NCBI GenBank assembly: GCA_021397845.1
Contig: CM038044.1
Span: forward strand, 61,851,851 to 61,915,850
Source: Areca catechu
Lineage: Eukaryota; Streptophyta; Magnoliopsida; Arecales; Arecaceae
Length of the DNA stretch: 64,000 nucleotides
Direction: 5' to 3'
The translations under genes were made by a program, and so were the position numbers. This document shows positions 9,977 through 18,918 of the stretch, one piece after another. Within the stretch, counting starts at the first letter, position 1; every line of letters starts with the position of its first letter. Below the pieces are notes generated by a model. It saw only the letters and a program-made list of their open reading frames with translations, was not told the origin of the DNA and did not search any database.

Positions 9977-11744
9977 ATGGGTCCGAGAAAGCACTTGGCA
10001 GTAAGGAAAAGAAGATTGGAAAAGGCCAGGGTAGTACTGAGCGACGACAAAAGGTCAGACATGAGCGTGAGCCGACCCAGAGCCACCTGCACCAGTGCCA
10101 GCCAGCTTAGTTTGGAAGAGCATTGCTAGTGGGAGGCGTGTGGATATACCATTCTGGGATCAGCATCACTTCTTTATTGGCGATGTACTGAGAGATGCAG
10201 GTCTGGTTCATTTCTGTACGATGTCTGAGAGATTCTACCCAGACCTCATCAGGGAGTTTATGGATCCATGGCCACTGATGGCGTGGATGGTTTGCTACAG
10301 TACGTGGGATCGAGATTCCAGTGACACCGGAGGTCATCAGTCGCGTTTGGAGGATTCCACTTCACGGCACTGCTGCCACTTTGATCAGCGACAGAGAGCA
10401 CGCCTTCAGATGTATTCTAGAGCGTGAGGATGTTAGCTGCATTTCCACAGTAGCCGCTAACCAGCTTTCACTGGAGATGAGAGTGCTGCATCAATCATCG
10501 CCCGTATCTTGATTCCGAAGAGCGGGAGATTCGATTTTATCACTGAGCATGAGCTGGTGTTGATGGTGTCCCTGAGACAGCGGACTCCCATCAACCTTCC
10601 CAGGATCATGCTTCAGCAGATGGGTGAGGCAGCATCTCACAGGAGACTTGTTCAGCCTTATGGCATGGGGCTGACTCAGCTATTCAGGGAGCATGGTATT
10701 CATTTGATGGTATACCCTTCAGTCAGCTGCAGCATACTGATACTTATGGAGAGAAATCCCTGCATAGGATAGGATTTCGACTGATGGTGACCGTTGGGTG
10801 CGACGAGAGTCTGGCCAGGAGCCAGATGAGGAGGATGAGATCCGAGCAGCTGAGGCAGGGCCTTCAGAGCCTACTGATCATGCTACACCTCCTCGCCCAG
10901 CACCAGAGTCAGAGACTGCGGAGCCTGAGCCATTCACGCCACCACCCTCATCAGCTCCAGCACCTACTATACTACTACTGCTACACCACGGAGGACTTCA
11001 GCGAGGATATCGGACTTTGAGCAGAGAGTGACTGATCACATTTCAGAGGTCCGGACAGAGATCACTGGTGTACGACAGGAGCTACATGATCTGCGGATAC
11101 ACACAGACATGCGCATTGGTGCTCTCTTAGCTAGTATGGATACAGGATTCCGACAGATCCTCAGCCTACTGAGATTAGCACTGCCATCAGGGACTGCAGA
11201 TCCGACAGTATCTCCTCCACATTCTGATGATGATGATGATGATGATGATGACTCCAGTGGATACAGTGACAGTGATGGAGATCAGCCTGGAGCAGGTAGT
11301 TCTGATATTCCACCTGCAGATCCGATTCCAGAGATACCCCCTGCTACTGATCCTCCAACTACAGATCTTCCGAGTACAGATCCTCCAGCCACAGATGTGC
11401 CAGTTGATACTGAGCTTACAGAGTCACTGTTTGAGACTATTACTGGGATTCCGGATGATATAGATGAGCATACAGAGACAGACATTGATGATCCCACAGC
11501 TTATGAGCTAGTCAGCAGGCAGACCCCAGCTCAGTCTACTCAGCATACTGATCCATCTACTCCTTCTGCTACTGCTTCAGTCGGGACACCTGTGGAGCCA
11601 TTTCCTCGGACCTATAGATCTCGTAGGACTACCCCTAGGTCTGGTCCCTCTCTGAGGACTCGGAGTCACTCTCATAGGACTCCAAAATCCTCATCTAGGA
11701 TCATGGCTCCTGTCTCTTTTGATATACCTTCTGATGAGGAGTAG
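9977..11744 (+). pseudogene. ORF3 of element B: sirevirus extra ORF, coiled coil, frameshifted
   Basis: Extra ORF in the position of the env-like gene of sireviruses. The chosen start is the ATG at 9977 (MGPRKHLAVRKRRLEKARV), followed by a basic segment. A conserved region then spreads over three frames: FYPDLIREFM near 10240, CILEREDV..LSLEMRVLH (10390-10490), IPKSGRFDFITEHEL and INLPRIMLQQM (10510-10620), then VQPYGMGLTQLFREHGI. This resembles the 'putative plant transposon protein' domain as I recall it. From 11028 to 11744 one frame gives a coiled coil (ISEVRTEITGVRQELHDL), a run of nine Asp at 11226-11252, a Pro/Thr-rich linker and the end DIPSDEE. At least four frameshifts. I see no signal peptide or membrane segment, so an envelope role is not supported. 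Element G has a homologue. Confidence 0.72.
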
Positions 11745-12375
11745 CCTCATAGATTTACTTGTTGTACTTAGTTTGCTTTGTATGGTCTGTTGTATCAGTG
11801 TTTTGTGCTTACTATGTAAGCAATTTTGTAACTGAATACATTTGTTTTTATCTATATTGTGATATTTACTGTCTGATACCAGCTCATAGCATTTATCTTT
11901 TAAAACCTCAAGATAGAATATTTTTGTTATATTGAATGCACAAATTGAGGGGGAGCATGTATTTTACCCAACTAAATACTTCATTATAATTGAATATAAG
12001 TTTCCTTAATATATCTTTCACTACAAAAATGGACTTTTTGATTCTTGACAAAAAGGGGGAGTAGTAAAGTATATATGATCTCATGAGTAAAGTATATGAG
12101 ACTCCTTCTTATGTGTAGTAAAGTATATATGATTCTTATGAGTAAAGCTTGTATGTTTCTTACTCATGAGAATGTTTCACAAAAAGAAAAGTAAATGAAA
12201 AGTAAAATCTTTTGACTCTTGAGAATGCCTTCACCAAAAGTAGACGAAAAGTAAAATTTTTATGATATACTCATCATATAAGGATTCTTTGAAAATTTTT
12301 ATCATTGCTATATTTTGCTTTTGGACTTAATTGCATATATACTCAAGATTTTGTCATCATCAAAAAGGGGGAGAT
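11745..12375 (+). other. 3' untranslated region of B with three polypurine tracts
   Basis: AT-rich stretch with no gene. Three purine tracts resemble plus-strand primers: GAGGGGGAG at 11947-11955, AAAAAGGGGGAG around 12051-12062, and the functional one directly before the LTR at 12362-12375 (AAAAAGGGGGAGAT). Four imperfect copies of AGTAAAGTATAT lie between 12061 and 12150. Multiplied PPTs are a published sirevirus trait. Confidence 0.75.
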
Positions 12376-13687
12376 TGTTGACTTTGGCTCCTTAGTTTTG
12401 ATGATTAACAAAGGTTGAGTATATGTTTGGACTAATATTTCATCTCAAGATAAAGTTTCAGGACTTAGGTTATTCAAAAAGAGTTATCAAAAGAAACAAA
12501 GGCTTAGAAAACTCAAGCATGGCATGCACATCTCTAAGAGTTTCAGAAAATTTCAATCAGAGGTCGACCACCAGAGGTCGACCACTTGTCAAAGGTCGAC
12601 CACCAGAGGTCGACTCATGAAAGAAAAAAGTTCAGCATGGCCGGCACGGCAAAATCTCAGGGCACTCCAGAGGTCGACCACCGAGGTCACACCAGAGGTC
12701 GACTCATACCTGAGATTCAAAATGGGCAGAACTATAGTTTTCTGGATTTTTGCCTAAAACAAACTGAGGTCGACTCATGAGGTCGACACTTGATCCAGAG
12801 GTCGACTCATGAGGTCGACTCATGGCATAACGGCTAGTTTTTCTGAACTTTTGATTTGATTTCTAACGGCCATAAACGGCCATATTTTTTATTCTAACGG
12901 TCTTGTGGAGTTTTTTCAGCATGAATGATGTATTTAACCTCCACCAAACTTCAAAAAAGACAAGGAGACAAAGTAAAAAAGTTTAGAGTCAAAGTACAAA
13001 GCCTTCAATCAATTCCAAGCCAAGAGTGAGAAAAAACCAAGAGATTCCTTTGCCAAAAGCATTCCATCTTTGAGGAATCCAACTTTCAAGGATTTGGCAT
13101 TTAGTGAGGTCCAAAGATTCCAAGGGAAAAGGCTTGAAGAGTCTCCATCAAGAGCTTCAACGAATTTCTTATTGCTCAAAAGGAGTTTGTCTAGTTTTAT
13201 TAATTGTATTCATATTCTATTTGAGAATTCAAAATGGGCAGAACTATGGTTTGTTGGTGAGCCAATTGATAAAACCAACTAGGGTTGCTTGTAAGCCCGA
13301 AGCCAAAACAAGTGAGTGAGGTTTGTTGGTGAGCCAATGATAAAACCAACTAGGGTTGCTTGTAAGCCCGAAGCCAAAACAAGTGTGTAAGGTTTTGACT
13401 TGTGAGCCTGGTAAAACAAGTCGGCTGTAATCTAAAGATTATAGTGGAAATTCCCAAGTGGAGCTTGGGGAGTGGATGTAGGTGCTAGGTGCACCGAACC
13501 ACTATACTTCTTGTGTGTTTGCATTGCTCTTCTTTTGCTCTTTAATTGTTGATTTATTTCATTGCTTCCGTTGCACAATTATTTGAGCACTATCACTTTT
13601 CACCTTAAAACTTGATAGCACATATATTGCTTTAATTTTTTAAATACCCAATTCACCCCCCCTCTTGGGCACCATATCTGGGCAACA
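12376..13687 (+). repeat. 3' LTR of element B
   Basis: TGTTGAC..GGGCAACA, 1312 bp, beginning right after the PPT. It contains ten GTCGAC palindromes (12555-12832), two AACGG motifs of the MSA type (12862-12872 and 12893-12903), TATTTAA at 12931-12937, the 72-bp tandem duplication (starts 13248 and 13320) and the constant-loop hairpins and cloverleaf fold seen in the 5' LTR. It ends against element C at 13688. Confidence 0.9.
12555..12937 (+). promoter_or_regulatory. U3 promoter of B: GTCGAC array, MSA-like motifs, TATA
   Basis: Ten AGGTCGAC units arranged in clusters (12555-12615, 12670-12705, 12765-12832), followed by YCYAACGGYYA-type motifs at 12862-12872 (exact) and 12893-12903 (one mismatch), then TATTTAA at 12931. 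GTCGAC fits RYCGAC, the CBF/DREB core, and AACGG is the core bound by plant MYB3R factors. Palindrome clusters in LTRs are known in sireviruses; regulation by these factors is inference. Confidence 0.5.
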
Positions 13688-14140
13688 CGAGGGCTTTAGT
13701 GAATGGGTCGACCAGATTTCTCCTTTCCATCAATCTTCATATGATGATGTCGCCTCGTTCCATGATCTCTCTTATGAGGTGATAGCGTTGCAAAATATGC
13801 TTGTTGCAGTGATGAGACTTTGGCTCTTTAGCTTGAGCAATGGCACTGTGCTTTCACAATACACTGGAACAGGACCATCTAGGAAAGGTGCCACCCCTAG
13901 CACTCCAAGGAACTTTTGCAACCACATGGCTTTCTTTGCTGTATCGATGCTGCAATATACTTTGCTTCGCATATCGAGTCTGCAACTGGTGCCTGCTTGG
14001 AACTCTTCCAGCAGATCGCTCCTACATTCAAGGTAAACACAAACCCTGATACACTCTTGCTATCATCTCTATCAGACAGGAAACTTGAGTCAGTATACGC
14101 CATAAGTTTCAAGTCAGGTTCTTCATAAATCAACCATTGT
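13688..14140 (-). pseudogene. pol: RNase H fragment of element C
   Basis: The minus-strand frame 14133-13897 shows DLKLMAYTDSSFLSD (first catalytic Asp), DSKSVSGFVFTLN and ICWKSSKQAPVADS, then CEAKYIAAS where the family has TEAEYIA. Downstream frames are broken. The 3' end is cut where element B begins. Confidence 0.8.
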
Positions 14141-14156
14141 CACTCACTTATGGTCC

Positions 14157-14610
14157 TTAGTTTTCTCAAATACTTCAGGATGGTCTTAACCACCTTCCAA
14201 TGCACCTCACCTAGGTCAGACTGGTATATGCTCCTACTCCTAGTGAGTATGCCATGTGGTCTAGTACATGTCATGCATACATGATAGACCCATTGCCGAA
14301 GCATAAGGAACTCTATCATGCGCTCTTTCCTTAGGAGTTGTCAGACAATCCTTTTTGAAAAGAGTAATTTCAGAACCTATCGGAAGATAGTTTTCTCAAA
14401 TACTTCAGGATGGTCTTAACCACCTTCAATGCACCTCACCTAGGTCAGACTGGAATGCTCCTACTCCTAGTGAGTATGCCATGTGGTCTAGTACATGTCA
14501 TGCATACATGATAGACCCATGCCGAAGCATACAGGAAACTTACTGAATCATTGCTCTTTCCTTAGGAGTTGTCAGCAGTAATTTCAGAAACCTATCGGGA
14601 TAGCCTTTCT
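14157..14610 (-). repeat. Imperfect tandem duplication of about 230 bp inside C pol
   Basis: The stretch starting TTTTCTCAAATACTTCAGG at about 14162 recurs at about 14391, and the two copies run in parallel for about 210-230 bp (both contain CACCTAGGTCAGACTGG and GTGAGTATGCCATGTGG). The copies differ mainly by small insertions and deletions. The segment encodes the RT/RNase H connection. It is either a duplication in the element or an assembly artefact. Confidence 0.8.
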
Positions 14611-15600
14611 TGGAATTCTCCATGCTGAACGTATCAATGTACGTAGACTAGGACAATCCCAGAAGCCTCTTAGATCTATCTCTATAGATCTTCATACCCA
14701 GTATTAAGAAGCTTCACCCAAGTCCTTCATAGAGAACTGAGATGACAACCAGACCTTTATTCTTGCAATGCTGCGATGTCATTCCCGATAAGAGAATATC
14801 ATCAACATACAGTACCAGGAATATAATCACAGAATCATTACCCACTTATAGATGCAAGGTTTTTCTCCGTTCCTAATGAAGCCATACGATTTGATACACC
14901 TATCAAATCGCATGTTCCAACTTCGAGATGCTTGCTTGAGTCCATAAATGGACCTCTGCAATTTGCACACTTTTGACTCGTCTGTGGATGTGAACCCTTC
15001 AGGCTGTATCATATACACCTCCTCATCCAGCTCCCCATTCAAGAAAGCAGTTCGGACATCCATCTACCAGATCTCGTAGTCAAAATATGCTGCTAAAGCA
15101 AGCATGATCCGAATGGACTTGAGCATTGCCACAGGAAAAATGTCTCATCATAATCGATACCATATCGCTGACGATATCCCTTGGCAACCAGACAGGCTTT
15201 ATAGGTCTCCACCTTCCCATCTGCACCCCTTTTTCTCTTGAAAATCCACTTGCACTCGATGGGTTTTATCCCTTCAGATGGATCAACCAATGTCCATACA
15301 ATGTTGATCTCCATGGACTCCATCTCGGATCGCATGGCTCCAAGCCACGCCTTAGAGTCAGATCACTAAAGTGCATCCATATAGGTGATCGGATCCTCAT
15401 CATTCTCATCGAGCTCAATGGGATCCCCGTCCCGGACCAAGAAATCGTAGTATCTGTCCGGCTGACGCGGTACTCTACCGAATCTCCTAATAATGGATTC
15501 TGGGAGTGATTCAATCACAACCAGTTCTATGATGTCCTTAGAGTGTGCAGGTTCATCCATTGGTTGAATTTCACCAAGTTCAATCTTAGAGGCTATAGTT
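14611..15600 (-). pseudogene. pol: Reverse transcriptase region of element C
   Basis: Minus-strand fragments show the linker with a basic Arg/Pro motif (15560-15366), MRSEMESMEINIVWTLVDPSEG and CKWIFKRKRGADG (15335-15093), MDVRTAFLNGELDEEVYM and SIYGLKQASRSWN (15063-14827), and YVDD at 14798-14809. Motifs and order are those of RVT_2. Frames are broken between the blocks. Confidence 0.83.
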
Positions 15601-16780
15601 CCATCTCCAAGGAACTCCTTTTCTAAAAGATAGCCCTAAGAGCAACGAACACTTTCTATTCATCCTCCAAATAGAAGAAATACCCTTTTGTTTCCTTAGG
15701 GTACCCAATAAACAGGCACCAATCAAACCTAGGACCAAGTTTATCTGAGTCTAAATGCTTTACATAAGCTGGACAACCCTAGACCCGAAGGTGTGAAATT
15801 GAGGGCTTACGTCCAGTCCATAGCTCATTTGGAGTGGAAACAACAGACTTACTTGAAACATTATTCAGCAAGTAACAAGCTGTTTCAAGTACATATCCCC
15901 AGAAGAATAGCAGCAGAGTTGCAAAGCCCATCATGGATCAAACCATGTCCAACAGGGTTCAATTCCTCCTTTCGGACACACCATTTAACTGGGATGTCCC
16001 TGGAGGACTCCAATGAGAGAGAATCCCATTCTCCTCAAGATATGTCATGAACTAATCGAAAAGGTATTCACCGCCTCGATCAAATCGAAGGGTTTTAATA
16101 CTCTTTCCAGTTTGTTTCTCCACTTCATTACGATATCGTTTGAACATTTCAAACGACTCAGATTATGTCTCATTAAGAAGACATAACCATACCTGGACAG
16201 GTCATCTATAACATAATGAAATATCTGTATCCACCTCTGGCACTAATTGTTATGGGTCTGCATACATCAGTATGTATGAGACTCAGAAGTTCTGTAGCTC
16301 GTTCACCTTTTCTAGTAAAAGGTGACTTGGTCATTTTATTAAGCAAATAGGATTCATAAGTGGGCAGTGAGTCAGAATCACTGACCTCGAGGAGGCCATC
16401 TCCTCATAATTTTTTAATCCTATTCTAGTTAACATGACCTAGCCTACAGTGCCATAGATACATGTCACTGACAATTTCTATCTTTGGGCATTTGCTAGAC
16501 GTGTACATTACATTAACAGGCCGTGACAAAACATAAATACCATTATTCAACTTAGCTTTCATTATCACAGAGTTATTCATAGTAACTTGACAAAAATCTC
16601 CTTTTATTAAAAGTTCATAACCATAATTGGCCAATAGGCCTACAGAGATAACGCTCATAATGAAACTAGGACAATAATGATAGTCGACTAATTCCATTCA
16701 AAAAGAAGACTCAGAACTCTGATCGTTAGCACTGGAACATGATTTCCATTTCCGACACTTAGGAACTACTTCCTATCCTC
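15601..16780 (-). pseudogene. pol: Integrase region of element C
   Basis: The best block is the frame 16697-16425, ending YLWHCRLGHVN, the first half of the HHCC integrase finger. The rest of the catalytic core is recognisable only in pieces on the minus strand, such as the RSL-type core near 16060-16110 and the N-terminal part of the linker near 15900-15960. Several stops and shifts make it non-functional. Confidence 0.72.
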
Positions 16781-17749
16781 GAATCTCTTGCTAACCTGCA
16801 GTCCCTGCAACGAGTTGCAAACATTAATAGAACTACCAGTATCCAATACCCAGTTTGCAATGTCACAAATAGAGAAATTACAAGGTTTTATCATATAAAT
16901 ACCTGTCCAGCACCTTGCTGCTTTCCCTTCCTTAGCCTATTTGGGTCTAAGGATGCCTGATAAAGAGGACAGTTCCTCTTCCAGTGTCCCTACTTCTTAC
17001 AGTAGAAGCACTCTGCTTTATTTTGATCAGCTTTCACTTTATTAGTCTGACTTGTGCAAGAAGCACTTTGCACCTTCTTTCCTTTATTTTTTTTTCCTTT
17101 CTTAAAGGGATGACGACCTCTAGAACCTCCCACTAAATTCATCACCCCTTTATTCAATTTGTGGTCCTTCTCGTAAGTCTGCAACTACCCCATCAAATCA
17201 TGGTAATTGACTGTAGGCTTATTCATTCTATAATGATCAAGAAAGTCAAGATAGGAGGAAGGTAGAGATTCAAGATCGCATCCTTGCCGAGTTGCTCATG
17301 CATGGGACATTCGAGCTTGCCCAGTCGCTCGATCAACTCGATCATGTACAATACATGATCAGTGACCGAACAGCCATTAAGAATTTTGGCATTGTAGATG
17401 GCACAAGATAATTTATACCGCTCTACATCGTTTGGCGTGTCGAAAGATTCCTTCAACTTTTGAAGGATCTCGTCGGCTGGTCCTCCTCAAATTTATAACT
17501 AAACTTGTCATTCATAACCACCAACATTATGCATCGGACAGTAGCCCAATCAGAAATCCACTTCAAATAAGTATCCCTGACTGAACTCCAAGCATTGGCA
17601 GAAGGGATTTCGAGTGCTGGATCCGTTATCACATAAAGGATCCACTCGTGCTCCAGGACAATCCTCAACTTTTGATACCAGCTATTGAAATTGGGACCCT
17701 TTAACTTCTCGCTATCGAGAAGTGACCGAAGCGAAAGGTTTGAAGACAT
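16781..17749 (-). pseudogene. gag: Gag and protease of element C
   Basis: Gag starts at the ATG at 17749 (MSSNLSLRSLLDSEKLKGPNF), followed by SWYQKLRIVLEHE. It continues in other frames at 17456-17223 (NDVERYKLSCAIYNAKI) and 17184-16990 (Lys-rich, ending ECFYCKK). A stop falls inside the zinc knuckle, directly after CFYCKK; GHWKRNC follows in the same frame. The protease D-T-G triplet is intact at 16835-16843, in the context NWVLDTGSS. Compared with D and I the Gag is clearly related but a different subfamily. Confidence 0.8.
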
Positions 17750-18918
17750 ATGAAAGGAAAATTGAGACCATATTAGTATATGAACTAATCAATTAAACCA
17801 AAAGACTTGGACTTTAGTCTAAAGGTCCCTCCCACTATTTTTTTAAATTGGGAGCCTCTAACTCCAATCCATGAAATCATCATTTCATAGTGGGTACTGA
17901 AATCCAATAGACCACGTATGAGCCCGACTATGGCCAGCTCACCCATACGTGCCTAATGGTAGGTTCTCTAACCAATTGCTTCCCTAAGCAACTTCCAGTA
18001 ATCAATTTTGCCCCACAGAACCCCCAATCGACCCAGGGCCCTCATATTATGGATCTCTGGTTAGGTCCAACCATCAATATGACGAATCCAATGCTTCCAG
18101 CTAACAAATGACCAAGCCCGATAATGGCCGGCCCACCTGATCACCGTTATGAAGGTTACACTGAACCATTATCTATGAGAGAGTAATTCCAGTAACCGAA
18201 TGCACACCTGTTCTATGGAACTGCTAATGTACACCAAGCTAAAGGACTCATTACTAACCCACTCAATGGGAGGCTAAGACACCATCAACTCATTGACTTA
18301 GTCATTTTTAGGACCTAATAATTTTAGAGGATTTTAATTAGTTTGTGATAGAAGAATAGAAAATAGAACATGGATCAACCTCTAACTGATCAAATCAATT
18401 TTCAGGAGAGTTGAATTCAATTCAACAAATTGGTCCATGGGCACCTTAAGATCAGTCAAGCTGATCAACCTGGGTGACATGGGTTAACTCGAATCAATAA
18501 GTTTTTCTAATCAATTCTGGTTGATCACATTAGCCAGGTAGGTGAGATCATGGGTGAGTAACCGCCATTAACCGTCTTTCCTAGACACCAACTAAGTTGG
18601 CCAGGAAAGAGGTAGCCTCATGCAACCATGATCAGAAATGCCAAACCTACCTAGACACCCATCGATTAACCAGACTTGATTAGACCAGCCTAAGAACTCG
18701 GCTTTCCATAGAGCCACTAATTAAATCCATTTAAAGAAGAATGGACTAAACCATCTAACTATTAAATAGATACTAAAGAGAAGGTCCTTAATCAATATAT
18801 GATTTGTTCTCTTAAGTCCAATTCAACTAACCTTAGCTCTAACTCAATTAATGGACCCAATCAGATAGCTAACCCAATTAACCCGGATGGCTTATTCAAA
18901 TGACTTTAGGTTTCATAA
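17750..18918 (-). other. Leader of element C, gag-proximal part
   Basis: No gene. It is rich in inverted repeats, for example CACGTATG/CATACGTG (17913-17920/17944-17951), whose loop (AGCCCGACTATGGCC...) recurs in altered form at about 18114-18137. ATGAAAT/ATTTCAT also occurs near 17870-17890. The arrangement recalls the constant-loop arrays of A, D, F and I, but with another loop sequence. The leader continues beyond element D at 28880. Confidence 0.55.
18914..18918. other. Target-site duplication CATAA, left copy (element D)
   Basis: CATAA directly precedes the TG of the D 3' LTR at 18919. The identical CATAA follows the other LTR at 28875-28879. A 5-bp duplication is the norm for copia integrases. 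Confidence 0.95.

Larger units (their letters stand above)
3625..13687 (+). mobile_element. Element B: sirevirus-type Ty1/copia retrotransposon with extra ORF3
   Basis: Plus-strand copia element reading partial 5' LTR, PBS, gag, protease, integrase, reverse transcriptase, RNase H, ORF3, repeated polypurine tracts and complete 3' LTR (1312 bp). The start of its 5' LTR was separated by the insertion of A and lies off the left edge. Its right end abuts element C at 13688, whose antisense RNase H sequence begins there. The large Gag with a coiled coil, the additional ORF after RNase H, several PPT-like tracts and palindrome arrays in the LTR are described hallmarks of the sirevirus (SIRE/Maximus) lineage. 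gag, pol and ORF3 all carry frameshifts or stops, so it is not autonomous. Confidence 0.88.

Noticed and set aside
11226..11252. GAT microsatellite as an independent repeat feature
   Set aside because: It encodes the Asp run of ORF3 and is better described as part of that ORF.
9977..11744. ORF3 as a true envelope gene
   Set aside because: Position fits, but there is no visible signal peptide, transmembrane helix or furin-type site. The conserved part looks like a plant transposon-associated domain.
13665..14036. Plus-strand 123-residue ORF
   Set aside because: Antisense to the RNase H of element C; it starts in the B LTR end and crosses the element border.
15126..15509. Plus-strand 127-residue ORF
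   Set aside because: Antisense shadow of the C reverse transcriptase, where the minus strand has clear RVT_2 motifs.
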